NCBI RefSeq assembly: GCF_030864005.1
Contig: NZ_CP132976.1
Location: forward strand, 4,526,001-4,590,000
Source: Achromobacter seleniivolatilans
GTDB lineage: Bacteria > Pseudomonadota > Gammaproteobacteria > Burkholderiales > Burkholderiaceae_B
Direction of reading: 5' to 3'
Length of the DNA stretch: 64,000 bases
The translations under genes were made by a program, and so were the position numbers. The notes under the pieces are model-generated. The model saw only the letters and a list, made by a program, of their open reading frames with translations, did not search any database and was not told where the DNA came from. Below are positions 26,001 through 35,310 of this stretch, piece by piece; positions within the stretch are counted from its first letter, which is position 1; each line of letters begins with the position of its first letter.

Positions 26001-29000
26001 ACCGGATCGGCGCCGACCACAGGCGCATCATTGATGGCGGCAATGTCGATCTCAAACTGCATCACCGATGAGGTCAGCCCGCGCTGGTCGGTCATCGTCA
26101 CGCTGACCTGGACGCTCTCGGCGGGTGCGTGGCTGCTGTTGGCGTAGGTGATTTGACGCAAGGTGTTCTGCACATCAGCGGTGGTCGGAATCGAACCCGC
26201 CGCATCGCTAAAGCGTATGACCAACACGCCGTTGGCTTGGGACACGGAGCCGATGGTCACGCCATCTTTCTTCAGACTGCCGTTTTCCAGCGTCAAGCCA
26301 TTGTCCGCCAGGAAGCCAATCGTATCCGACGCGCTCTTGCCTGCACCCAGCTCGATGGTCAGCACGCTGCCGTCATAATTTCCCGCGCCGCCGTTGAAGG
26401 CATCCATCTGGGCATCGGCAATGACTGCTCCCGGGGCAATTTGAACGGCGTCTGCACGCTCCGTGTAATCCACGGTGGCTCCGCCGCCCAGCGAGGGCGG
26501 CGTATTGACGCCAGTTGCGGCCGCCAACGTCACAGTCGCCTCCTTGGCGAGCTGTGTGGAAGCGTTCTCGCTGCCGAATTCCTGCACCGTCAGGCTGATC
26601 GTGCGCGTACCGGTAACCGAGCTGCCGGTGTTGCGGTAGGTCAGGCTGTTGATGACCTCGGCCGCACGCGCAGGCGATGCGTTCAGGTAAATGGTGACGG
26701 TCGCAACGCCATTGGACAGGGTCACCATGTATTCCAGGCCTGTCGCGGTGCGCTGCGGTCCGTTGGAGTCCTTGTCCAGCGCAATCCGGCCGCCATCCGC
26801 GCCCAGGATGTCCTGCGCGCCCGAAGGGCTGATTGTCACGATCACCCGCGCCACATTCTGACCCGCTTCAACGGTATCAATGGTGGTGTTCTCAAACAGC
26901 TTGACCGCTTCACCCTCGGCGTGGAATGTCGGATTCAACGGCGTCGTGTCAGCGATGGGCGCATCGTTGACACCTTCCAGATCAACTCCGGTCAGCAGCT
27001 CATCGCTGTGGCCATCACCGTCATTCAACACGGTGCGCAAGGTAATGGCGTTACCGTCGCGGGTCGGGTCGCTGCTGGCATTGCTATAGGCGATACGGCG
27101 CAATACGTTCTGCGCATCGGCCTGGCTGATGGCAGCGGTAAAACGCAACGTCAGTTCGCCACCGCTCTGCGCAAACGTTGCTACCGCCATGCCGTTCAGC
27201 AAAATCACGCCATTGGCCGCATCCAGCTGCAAGTTGCCGCCGTCGATAAAGCTGAACCGGTCGTCACCATGAGCGCCTTCGGCCCGTGCGATCGTGATGC
27301 TGGCGCCCTGGTAGTTGCCCTGGCCATTGTTCAATGCGTCCAGCTGCGGATCTGACAGCGTCCCAACCGGCAGAACGGCAACCGGATCGGTGCCTTCCTT
27401 GTAATGCGCCGATGCCGGTTTCAAGTCCAGCACCAGCACGCCCGCGTCGTATGAAAACTCGCCCGTCAGATACAGCTTCGTGCCGTCGGCGCTCAGGGTC
27501 GCGCTGCGTATCTCGGTGAAGTCCAAGCCGTCATAACTCGTGATTTCACTCACCAGCAATGGCACACCATCCGCGCCACGGCTGTAGACGCCGATCTTGT
27601 CGGCGCTGATCACAAACACGCCAGACCCATCAGGCGACACGATGACTTGTTTGACGTCGCCGCCGGGCAGGATGGCGCCAAGCGCTGTCAGCTGTCCATC
27701 CGCGCTGATGGACAGCGTGTGCACACGGTACTCATTGTTGTCGTAGTCAACGACATACAAACTCTTGCCGTCCGCGGAAACCGTCATCGACGTCGTGTAG
27801 TAGTACTGCTCCGAGGCCGCCGGGTCTTTGCCCTGGGCCGCCATCACGAAAGCAGGAACGCCGTTGGCGTCCAAACGGAACACGCTGACCAGTGTGCTGC
27901 CGCCCGACGTACCCACGAACAAGTAGCGGCCATCAGCCGACAACGTCAAGGCATTGGCGCCATCGAGTTGCAGGCCGCTATCACCGGCGTCCGCATACGT
28001 GTGCGCCAGCGTCAACGTGGCGCCGTCCTGTTTGAAGACGAGCAGATTGTCGCCCGCCGTCACATAGACGTTTCCATTGCTGGACAGCACATCGCGGATC
28101 ATGCCGTAGTCGGCCACGACGTTCGCGCCAAAGCTTCCGAGTGTGGTGAGCGCACCCGTGGCGGCATCACGCGAGAACAGCACGACGCCCTGATTGCCGA
28201 TCACATACAAGGATTTTCCGTCTGCCGATACACGCAGATCCGACGCACCCGCCAGCGCGCTTACGTCACCGTTGCCGAAGGACTGCACGATACTCAGCGT
28301 GCCATCTGCCCCTCGTTGCAAGACAAACAACGTGTTGACTTCAATGTCCTCGAACACTTCCGAGTTCCATTCGGTCGTGGTGCGCAACACGTAGAATTTT
28401 CCGTCTACGTTCGCCACGTCCAGAATGCCTTCCAGCAAATTGGTCCAGTTATCTTCGCCAAGCAGCTTGATCAGTTCGGCCATCGCAAGAGAGTCGATGG
28501 GCGTGTTGAGAACGGGCGCTTCAAACTGCACGTTCACCTTGGCGCTCAGGTCCGGTTCGGCCGTGTCGTGCCCTCCATTGCTGGTGCCGCCGCTATCGCG
28601 CACGGCGGTCAATGTGATGCTGCGTTCCCCCACCGTCGGCGCGGCGCTGCTGTTGGCGTAACCCAGCCCGTTGATCAACGCTGCGGCGTCGGCGCCTGTC
28701 AGGCCTGCCGTCGACGTCACGACCACCGTGACGGTTCCGCCGCTAACGGTAACGGTGTAGGCATGGCCTGCGGCCGTCACTCCCTGGCCTGCGGCAAGCG
28801 CAATGGCAACGCCATCAACGGTCAGCGTTTCGCTGGCGCCGTTGGCGACGCCCGACACCACCACAGTCAGGCTGGTGATGGTCTGGCCGCTTTCCACGGT
28901 AGAAACTGTAGTGCCGTTGAACAGGCCGACGGCCGCGCCACCCGGACTGTACGTTGTGTTGGCGGGAGTAGAGACAACGACCGGCGCGTCGTTCACTTGA

Positions 29001-32000
29001 GTCACGGCCAGGGCCACCACCGCGCTGTCAGTACCGCTGGCGAACTGATCCTGCACCTGGATCTTCAGACGAATCATGGCGCCGGGGTCCTTGCCATCGT
29101 GCGTATAGCTGACTTGATGCAGCACCGCATTGGCCGTCGCCGTGCTCACCTGCGCGGTAAAGGCGATAGTCAGCACGCCACCCGCATTCGTAAAGTCGGC
29201 AATCTTGATGCCGTTGTATCGAATCTCCGAGCCCACCAGGCTCAAGTCATTGCCATCAACAAAACCGAAACGGTCGCCAGTATTGGCGGCAACATCACGT
29301 CCGATGGTGATCGTGGCGCCGTGGTAGTCGCCTGCGCCGTTGGCCAGCGCGTCATAGTCGGCATCAGACAATGTGATGCTCGACGCAGGCGTTGTTGTTG
29401 CACCCTCGGTATATGCGCCGCGGCTGTCACTCCCAGCGCTCAGCATGCTGAGGGTGATCGTACTAAAGAAGCGATGCTTGCCTCCATAGATGGACTGGCC
29501 GTCAGCGCTGACGACCACGCGCGACATCCCGCCCGCCGTGCCGATCGTTTCCGAGAATGTCGGCAGGCCATCCGCGCCCACGGAATAGAGACTGATGCCA
29601 GTGCCTGCCGCAGTAACCAGATACAGAACCTTGCCATCGTCCGACAGCGTGAGTCCGTATGCCGTCTGGCCACCGATGGAAACGCTGGTCGTACCGGCCA
29701 GGCTCAACTTGCCGGCCGCGCTGTCGTAGCGCAACGTGGTCAAAAAGAAGTTATCGGTGGTGATATAGATGTTGCCCGTTTTCGACACAACAAAAGCATT
29801 GGCGCCACTGAACGCGTTGCTATTGCCCAGCGTTGCAATCTGGGTAGCCGCGCCCGTCGCGTCCGTCCAAGTCAACACCAAGGCGCTGCGTGTCAGCTGA
29901 CCCGAATAAGACAGGCTGCCATCGGCCGAGGCTGCAAAGATGGTCAGACGGCCGCCGCTCAGTGCATAGACCGTGCCGTCTTCGCCCAACTGAAGCGACA
30001 CCGCCGTACCAAACCCCGCAGCAGGCGCATACGTACCCAGCAACGTCAATGCGCCATCCGCGTCCGTGCCATAGGCTCGCAACGTGGTGGCGGTCAACAC
30101 GTACAACGCATCGCGGTCCTGGCCGGCCTTGATTTCCAGCACCTTCTCCGTCAGGTTGGCAACGGTGCCAATCTTGGTCAAGCCGCCGTTGTCCTCAACA
30201 TGAAAGACCGCAATCGAATACGCCGTTCCGCTGCCCGTGGCCACATACATCAGGCTGCCATCGTCGGTGTACGACACTGACGTGATGCCGGGCAGGACGA
30301 AGCTTTGCAGCAGCGTCAGGGCGCCTGTGGCGGTATCACGGCTGTAGACATAAAGCGTGCCGTCGCCGCCAGCGAGCTGCCCGCTGCTGCCTGCAATCAC
30401 TAGCGTGCTGCCATCATGCGACAGCGTCAGGCTGTTGACGTAGCTGTTGAAGCCGCTCAGGGAGCCGTCGCTGGTGTAGCCCAACGTGTCGGCCCCTGGC
30501 GTCAAGGCTGGCGCGCTGTTGCTGGCCTCGGCTTCCGAGATCACGCGCAGCGTCATCGTGTGCTCGGCGGTTGCGCCGTCTTCGTCGGTAACGGTGACGG
30601 TGATCTGGTATGCGCCCGCCGTAACCGGCGTTCCGCTCAGGGTTCGGCTGGCTGCGTCGAACACCAGACCCGCCGGCAGCGTCCCAACGCTCCACGTCAA
30701 CGTGCTGCCCGCGTACAGGCTGTCCGGATCGTGGAACATACCGGCGTCCAGCGTCACGCTGTAGCCCGGCTTGCCTGCGGGCGCCAGCGGCAACGTATCG
30801 GGCGCGTTCACGCTGACCTCGGGCGCACGATTGGCGATCTGGTCCACGTCCAGCGTCAGCGTGTGCTCTGCAGTGGCGCCGTACGCATCGGTGACCGTTA
30901 TGGTGACGGTGAAACTGCCAGTCGCCTGTGTCGTGCCCGACAGCGTGCGGGTATCGGCGTTGAAGCTCAGGCCTGCGGGCAGGCCGGTCACGCTCCAGCG
31001 TAACGTGTCGCCATCTGCGTCTTTGAAGAGGTCGGCAGGCAGCGAGACGCTATAACTGGTCTCGCTGGTGGCCTTGTCCAGGACATAACCGGCCGCCACG
31101 CCGGTGTCGATCTGCGGCGCATGATTCACGGGCAGGACCACGACAATGGCGTTGCTATCCAGCGCCCCGTCATTGCCACGCACCGTCAAGGTGATCTGGC
31201 TGCCGGCGGCAGCGTCAGTGTTGGCGTAAGTGAGCTGACGCAGCACCTGGTTGGCGGTCGCCGCCGTGGTTGACGCGGTGAACGTGATCGTCAGCGTATC
31301 GCCGCTAGCGGCAAACGTGGCAATGGCCACGCCATCCCGCTTGATCACGCCGCCCGACAGTTCAAGACCGTTGCCAACGGCAAAACCGAACGTGCCGGTA
31401 CTGACCCCCGCGCCAATAACGATGCGAGTGCCGTTGTAGTCGCCCGCTCCATTGGCCAACGGATCAGCGTTGACGTCAGACAGAGACAGGTTGCCGGCAA
31501 AGCGGATCGGATCACCGCCCACCGTGTAAGCCTGAGTCATGCTCAGACGGGTGACGCCGTTGCCCGCCACCGCGATGTTCTCGCCGTCGGGCGACAAGGC
31601 CAGCGCCGCGCCGCCGCTGACGCCGGTCAAGGTGCCGGTCAGCGTCAGCGCGCCCGTGGCCGAGATGCTGTAGATGGCCATCGACCCGTTGCTGGACGTT
31701 GCGTATAGCCGCGAGCCATCCTGGGACACGGCCAGCGCACTGACGCCGTTCAGCGTCAAAGTGCCGCGCGCTTCCAGAGCGCCATCACGCAGGGCATAGA
31801 TGCGGATGGTGGAGCCGTCGCCAATGAATGCCATGCTGCCATTGGCCGACACAGCCAGCGACGGCTCCGTGCCAACAGAGATACCGGTTATTTGCGACCC
31901 CGCATCCAGCTTGGCCAACGTGCCGTCAGCATTGCGGTGCAAGGTCACCAGATTGTTGCCCGACGCCACAAACACATAGTCGCCTGCGCTCGTCACTGTC

Positions 32001-33100
32001 CGGCTGCGCCCGCCGCCCAGCGAACCCTCATCCAGATTTTGTAGGTGCGTCAGATTCCCGGTTGCGGGGTCGCGGTTGAACACCGCCATGCCGTTGTACT
32101 GCATGGTGACGTAAACCTGCTTGCCGTCATCCGACAGCGCAATATTGCGCACACTGTCGCCAGTGGCCGTTGAACGCGCATTGGACAACGTGCCATCCAC
32201 GCCAATATCCAGGGCCACGATATTGCCGCCCGTGATGGCATACAGCTGCTTGCCGTCCGCGCTCAAAGCAAGGTCTGCGATATTGCTCAGGCCATTGATA
32301 CCCGCGTGGATCGTCTTGAACGTCAGCTCGTCGTGCTCGCCCACGGCAAACACCGCGATCGCCCCGGATGCGTTGGCGGCATACAGATACTTGCCGTCAC
32401 TGGAATAGGCGATCTCGCGGCTGCTGCCCAAGTCCGCCAGCGTGAACGTTTGCGCCACGCTGGGTACACCCGTATCCGACAGCACCGGTGCAACGTTGAT
32501 GTTGTTTCGGATCTCGACCTGGGCGCCGATATCCAACACCGCTGTCTCTTCGCCGGAATCGCTCAAGCTCGCCAACCGCACATGGATGGTGCCGCTTTCA
32601 ACCTTTGTGTCGAGCGCGCGGTAAGCAATGCCGTCGATCATTGAGGAGACATTGGCCGTGCTGTTGGCCGCCGACGAATCGATGGACAAGGTAATGGTGG
32701 TGATATTGCCGCTGACCGTCACCGAGTAGGAGTAGTCGTTATTCGCGGTGCTGCCGGCGGCGGATGTTGATTGCAGCTTGATCTCGGTGCCGTCGATGAC
32801 CAGCGCATGGCTGGCGCCGGTACGATCCACCGTAATGACCAGGTTCGTCAACTCTTGACTGCTGTTATCCAGCGACACATGCACGCTGTTGAACAGATCC
32901 ACATCGGGAATGCTGTCCGTGCTGTCGGTGATGGTGACCGTGGCGTGGTTCGGCGTCGCTTCCACTCCTGGCGCCGTGTCGGTGGGCGCCACATTCTTGG
33001 CAACGTCCGCCGCTGTTGCGACGGCGGCCGCATCAAGCAGGAAACGGGGTTCTAAAGCCAGTGCCTGGCGGCGGAGCGTAGAGAGTCGACGGGAAGTCAT
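23012..33100 (-). CDS. Giant LEPRxLL surface protein with four beta-propellers and cadherin/Ig-like modules
   Basis: A single open frame of 3362 residues. The N terminus holds ALEPRFLLDAA (LEPRFLL at 16-22), a motif seen at the start of very large secreted proteins. Four beta-propeller blocks at about 217-520, 874-1217, 1534-1894 and 2371-2724 are built from repeats of the type LSADGKxLYV-GxIxVFxRDxxTGALT. They alternate with cadherin-like modules (xLSDxxxDALANGAGDYxG), and with putative Ig/He_PIG domains at about 664-855 and 2861-3047. A Pro/Gly/Asn linker (3050-3087) precedes a 275-residue C-terminal domain. There are no RTX repeats and no autotransporter barrel. An AGGA site lies 7 bases before the ATG. 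It is probably a secreted adhesin or matrix protein exported by the downstream genes; the function is inferred. Confidence 0.9.
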   Translation of the reverse strand: MTSRRLSTLRRQALALEPRFLLDAAAVATAADVAKNVAPTDTAPGVEATPNHATVTITDSTDSIPDVDLFNSVHVSLDNSSQELTNLVITVDRTGASHALVIDGTEIKLQSTSAAGSTANNDYSYSVTVSGNITTITLSIDSSAANSTANVSSMIDGIAYRALDTKVESGTIHVRLASLSDSGEETAVLDIGAQVEIRNNINVAPVLSDTGVPSVAQTFTLADLGSSREIAYSSDGKYLYAANASGAIAVFAVGEHDELTFKTIHAGINGLSNIADLALSADGKQLYAITGGNIVALDIGVDGTLSNARSTATGDSVRNIALSDDGKQVYVTMQYNGMAVFNRDPATGNLTHLQNLDEGSLGGGRSRTVTSAGDYVFVASGNNLVTLHRNADGTLAKLDAGSQITGISVGTEPSLAVSANGSMAFIGDGSTIRIYALRDGALEARGTLTLNGVSALAVSQDGSRLYATSSNGSMAIYSISATGALTLTGTLTGVSGGAALALSPDGENIAVAGNGVTRLSMTQAYTVGGDPIRFAGNLSLSDVNADPLANGAGDYNGTRIVIGAGVSTGTFGFAVGNGLELSGGVIKRDGVAIATFAASGDTLTITFTASTTAATANQVLRQLTYANTDAAAGSQITLTVRGNDGALDSNAIVVVLPVNHAPQIDTGVAAGYVLDKATSETSYSVSLPADLFKDADGDTLRWSVTGLPAGLSFNADTRTLSGTTQATGSFTVTITVTDAYGATAEHTLTLDVDQIANRAPEVSVNAPDTLPLAPAGKPGYSVTLDAGMFHDPDSLYAGSTLTWSVGTLPAGLVFDAASRTLSGTPVTAGAYQITVTVTDEDGATAEHTMTLRVISEAEASNSAPALTPGADTLGYTSDGSLSGFNSYVNSLTLSHDGSTLVIAGSSGQLAGGDGTLYVYSRDTATGALTLLQSFVLPGITSVSYTDDGSLMYVATGSGTAYSIAVFHVEDNGGLTKIGTVANLTEKVLEIKAGQDRDALYVLTATTLRAYGTDADGALTLLGTYAPAAGFGTAVSLQLGEDGTVYALSGGRLTIFAASADGSLSYSGQLTRSALVLTWTDATGAATQIATLGNSNAFSGANAFVVSKTGNIYITTDNFFLTTLRYDSAAGKLSLAGTTSVSIGGQTAYGLTLSDDGKVLYLVTAAGTGISLYSVGADGLPTFSETIGTAGGMSRVVVSADGQSIYGGKHRFFSTITLSMLSAGSDSRGAYTEGATTTPASSITLSDADYDALANGAGDYHGATITIGRDVAANTGDRFGFVDGNDLSLVGSEIRYNGIKIADFTNAGGVLTIAFTAQVSTATANAVLHQVSYTHDGKDPGAMIRLKIQVQDQFASGTDSAVVALAVTQVNDAPVVVSTPANTTYSPGGAAVGLFNGTTVSTVESGQTITSLTVVVSGVANGASETLTVDGVAIALAAGQGVTAAGHAYTVTVSGGTVTVVVTSTAGLTGADAAALINGLGYANSSAAPTVGERSITLTAVRDSGGTSNGGHDTAEPDLSAKVNVQFEAPVLNTPIDSLAMAELIKLLGEDNWTNLLEGILDVANVDGKFYVLRTTTEWNSEVFEDIEVNTLFVLQRGADGTLSIVQSFGNGDVSALAGASDLRVSADGKSLYVIGNQGVVLFSRDAATGALTTLGSFGANVVADYGMIRDVLSSNGNVYVTAGDNLLVFKQDGATLTLAHTYADAGDSGLQLDGANALTLSADGRYLFVGTSGGSTLVSVFRLDANGVPAFVMAAQGKDPAASEQYYYTTSMTVSADGKSLYVVDYDNNEYRVHTLSISADGQLTALGAILPGGDVKQVIVSPDGSGVFVISADKIGVYSRGADGVPLLVSEITSYDGLDFTEIRSATLSADGTKLYLTGEFSYDAGVLVLDLKPASAHYKEGTDPVAVLPVGTLSDPQLDALNNGQGNYQGASITIARAEGAHGDDRFSFIDGGNLQLDAANGVILLNGMAVATFAQSGGELTLRFTAAISQADAQNVLRRIAYSNASSDPTRDGNAITLRTVLNDGDGHSDELLTGVDLEGVNDAPIADTTPLNPTFHAEGEAVKLFENTTIDTVEAGQNVARVIVTISPSGAQDILGADGGRIALDKDSNGPQRTATGLEYMVTLSNGVATVTIYLNASPARAAEVINSLTYRNTGSSVTGTRTISLTVQEFGSENASTQLAKEATVTLAAATGVNTPPSLGGGATVDYTERADAVQIAPGAVIADAQMDAFNGGAGNYDGSVLTIELGAGKSASDTIGFLADNGLTLENGSLKKDGVTIGSVSQANGVLVIRFSDAAGSIPTTADVQNTLRQITYANSSHAPAESVQVSVTMTDQRGLTSSVMQFEIDIAAINDAPVVGADPVLSLGDLTHVQELATISGLGTLTSSVVSADGSRVYVADGRGAIAVFSRDGQTGALTYTGVFAGVGSLTGISQLVMSVDGKSLYALRADSNAIGVFSIAADGALTHQSTLTSNYAVDAGNLNDIKGITLSQDGKNLYLVNNYNLAYFSRNAETGALTYVGAVAGDMSAEPYLWAATDMVSRGDLVFVVTHASNGSALIVYRRDGNGMLTALAHLYANDTDAAGQAVSLANLQHIAVSADGSTIFVSNSRTSSFNGWTGEYEVHENTQVIDAFRLNAATGALTHLGTLTGDKTVEGIALSADGKALFVTLADGTLNYYATANLSLVGSRSGLDGAGQIVVSADGGVIVVGNALDVLNAPPAASPVYVIDGEPVLLAPVLTLSDAELDAADNYQGASLTFTGQAGDRYAVQTGDGYTRNGDVILFNGQAIATLTQANGVATLRFTAAISRADANALLHRVTYASTDATPGARSITISLNDGQTASTGYGVDVTLALPNQAPVEGNTTYTPDAALAGRPYSVVLPESLFSDPDGDKLAWSISGLPDGLVFNAETRTISGRVTVTGQFTLVVTVTDPDGLSASRELTLDAALPPNTLPVDSGIPLAPDTVRVGVAYVYTLPAGLFTDADGDALTWQVSGLPEGLVFDPETLTIRGTASTAGSVALVISATDPSGASVSRIVTLTVAAVSAEPSPGTNPGTNPGTSPGANPDPNANPNPGTPAIFPPPDLSTQQRPVFFTGDAQAGAEEDALQQRAQQAVERAPIAPALEFGVSPRDGLTPQEPWTSSSLLDALLADSLERRDSDAVRPFTMDAPNGIRTPLAVLASPDAPGLSFAAAAFTGYWRADAAGNRHVYALPAGLIRSSSPVATLVLRMADGTELPPGVRLDAARGLIVAPGLAGAQTLALQLVARTVSGEVKVVPVTVSADRLGAWRHGNVAARDDAPAAADKPALSQQLRMSAAQDVLAQAQQFLASLDDDAAAGDSIHTNAGARPFTSINVAS

Positions 33101-33136
33101 GGCAGTCCTGGGGAATGGGATGGTGCGTAGATGGGC

Positions 33137-34687
33137 TTATTCGACTAGCGTGGTCAGCGCGGCAAGCTGACGCAGTTCGTCGACGATGTCGTCAAGACGG
33201 CTTTGAATGCGGCCTTCCGAGGCCACGAAATCCTTGCCCGACAGATAGACCTGATCCGAACCCTTTTCGGCGCAAACCAATAAGCCAGGGCCGGCAATAC
33301 GGCGGAACGCGGACGCGCTGAGAATCTGGCCGTCTTCGTCGGTGGCTTCGTCGTTGCCGGTGACGATCAGGTAGAACTTCAGTCCACGGGCGCGGAAGCT
33401 GCTGCACAGGCGGGAAAAGCGTTCCGTCACAACGCTGGCTTCGCCTCCGCCCGTATCTGAATCGCCATCGATCTTCTGACCGGTGTAGGCGTTGTACGAG
33501 TCCGTGTCGAACCACCGCTGGTCGCTGGAATTCACCAGGAACACAATGGCCTTGACCCGGTCGCCCGTGCCGTCGTCGAAGTCCTTGGGCAAGTCGTCGT
33601 CCAACCCCCAGCCCGAACCGCCACGGAATGACGGCGCCAAGGCCATCGCGCTCCAGCCCATAGCAATCGCGTAATTCACGTTAAAGCGCGTGGACATCTG
33701 GTCCAGCCGTTCGCCGATATCGTTCAGATTTTTGGACAGCGGCAGCAAGGCGGCTTGCGGGCAGCCTCGGTCAGCCACCATAAAGCGCGTATCGTTCACG
33801 CCGTTTGCCAGGCCGAAGTCCGGGTTGGGGCCGATCCAGCGGATGGGCGTAGCACCCGGACTGCCGTTGATGGGCAGGTCATGGCGGTAATGAACACCGA
33901 ATTGACCCGAAGGCGGGTCCGTCCAGAAATAGTTGTTGCCGCGGTTCAGGCCGCGATACATGCACAGCAGGTTGGCGCGCCGGTCGGGAATACGGCGGTC
34001 AGCCAGGCTGGCGTAGCCGGTGCGGAACAGCGAGGTCAACTCCACCGGATTCAGCGCGCCCGGTGAGCTCCACAGCCGGATGCGGTTGTCATGCGCCGGG
34101 TCATAAATATTGACGGACTGGCTGTAGGGAACCAGCGCGAGCCACGCGCTCTCAGCGTCTTCGATCAACCGGGACGCGAACGACTTACCCAAGCGGCGCA
34201 GCACAGCCAGGTTGGCGGCGTCTTCGCCCAGCGTGTTGGGCAATGCCAGCGCCACCTCTAGCGATCGTTGACGCGATACCGCCGCGGACGCCACCGTGAC
34301 GGATTCGGCCGGCGTCTGGGACAACATGCTGGACGCCTCGAAAATGGCCGTCACGCGCGTACCCGGCATGTCGTTCTTCGTGATGGTCTCGACCTTGACG
34401 GACAACGCCCGGCTCAATTGCGAACGGTCCATGCCCAGATTGACGGCCACGTATCGCTCGGCAATCTCCTGAAGATCCGCATCACGCGACTTGGCGTAGG
34501 CGGCGGCAGAAGCCAGCGCCGCAGCATCGGTTGCGCGTTTCATCTGCGCAGCATCCGCCGTCATGCGGGTGCCGTCCGACGCAAACGCGGCCAGCACAGC
34601 AACCGCAGCGATCAGCAATAACAGAAACACGGCGGACGCGCCGCGTTGCCGCGCTAGCGATGGGACCCTATTGGAACGTTTCTTCAT
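33137..34687 (-). CDS. tadG: Tad pilus minor-pilin/anchor protein TadG
   Basis: The 516-residue product has a basic start, then RQRGASAVFLLLLIAAVAVLAAFASDG, the TadG/TadE-type N-terminal membrane helix. A von Willebrand-like region follows, with FYLIVTGND and VKAIVFLVNSSDQ. TadG proteins are pseudopilin-like or envelope-anchoring subunits of Flp pili. It overlaps tadF by 4 bases (ATGA). It is the last tad gene, and the giant LEPRxLL gene begins 36 bases after its stop. The length is in the TadG range. Confidence 0.88.
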   Translation of the reverse strand: MKKRSNRVPSLARQRGASAVFLLLLIAAVAVLAAFASDGTRMTADAAQMKRATDAAALASAAAYAKSRDADLQEIAERYVAVNLGMDRSQLSRALSVKVETITKNDMPGTRVTAIFEASSMLSQTPAESVTVASAAVSRQRSLEVALALPNTLGEDAANLAVLRRLGKSFASRLIEDAESAWLALVPYSQSVNIYDPAHDNRIRLWSSPGALNPVELTSLFRTGYASLADRRIPDRRANLLCMYRGLNRGNNYFWTDPPSGQFGVHYRHDLPINGSPGATPIRWIGPNPDFGLANGVNDTRFMVADRGCPQAALLPLSKNLNDIGERLDQMSTRFNVNYAIAMGWSAMALAPSFRGGSGWGLDDDLPKDFDDGTGDRVKAIVFLVNSSDQRWFDTDSYNAYTGQKIDGDSDTGGGEASVVTERFSRLCSSFRARGLKFYLIVTGNDEATDEDGQILSASAFRRIAGPGLLVCAEKGSDQVYLSGKDFVASEGRIQSRLDDIVDELRQLAALTTLVE

Positions 34688-35310
34688 GGTTCGGAATAAG
34701 CCAGGCCAGTTGCAATGCTTTCAGCGCGCAGCGCTTCGTCTAGCGTGATGGTTCTGGAGGTAGCGCGGAAAATGCCGGTGGTTTCCAGCACTTCGGGCAG
34801 CGGGATACCCGCCCACAAGGAAATATCGGTGGTGTCGCGGCACGCCTTGACCACAATCATCGACATGGTGCTGTTGTCGACGTTGCTTTGACCGGTATCG
34901 GGCCGATCTTCCGGCAAGGTGCCCGTGTAGCGGCCGCCGGCAGCGGGCGCCTCGCACAGCGCGCGCGCCCCGCCGCGCTGCAACGCCCAGGCGATGCGCC
35001 CGGACTGCAATACATTCAGAATGATGAGCTGCTGCATATTGGTATGCCCTTGCATCGCGAGCTCTGCCAGCGCATCGACGCCGCCCGCAGTCAGCTTGGG
35101 CTGCGCGGCCAGGTTCAACGCCATCGCACCCGCCGCGTTTTCAACACGGATGCGCTCGCTGTGAATGCGCTGCATGTCGGCGCCGATCATGCCAACGCCC
35201 AATAAAATAGGCAGCGCAATCGCGGCTTCAACGGCCAGAGCCCCGCGTTGCCGGCGGCGGGACGAAGCCGCAGGCACGGCACGGCGAAAGGGCCTTGGCA
35301 GCATCCTCAC
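34684..35310 (-). CDS. tadF: Tad pilus pseudopilin TadF
   Basis: The 208-residue product has a basic N terminus and RQRGALAVEAAIALPILLGVGMI, the TadE/TadF transmembrane pseudopilin segment with Glu at the fifth position after the Gly. TadE and TadF are minor pilins processed by the TadV peptidase. The order tadE-tadF-tadG, with 4-base overlaps at both ends, shows translational coupling. The E/F naming follows order only. Confidence 0.85.
   Translation of the reverse strand: MRMLPRPFRRAVPAASSRRRQRGALAVEAAIALPILLGVGMIGADMQRIHSERIRVENAAGAMALNLAAQPKLTAGGVDALAELAMQGHTNMQQLIILNVLQSGRIAWALQRGGARALCEAPAAGGRYTGTLPEDRPDTGQSNVDNSTMSMIVVKACRDTTDISLWAGIPLPEVLETTGIFRATSRTITLDEALRAESIATGLAYSEP

Noticed and set aside
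24707..26071. 454-codon plus-strand frame in the giant gene
   Set aside because: It is an antisense frame of a repeated domain block. It has no ribosome site and no family sequence.
27647..30280. 877-codon plus-strand frame across the giant gene
   Set aside because: It is antisense to the propeller repeats and only reflects their codon bias. The translation has no domain and is rich in Arg, His and Gln.
23012..33100. Possible RTX or autotransporter adhesin
   Set aside because: No GGxGxDxxx nonapeptides and no C-terminal barrel are visible. The N terminus has LEPRFLL in place of a normal Sec signal.
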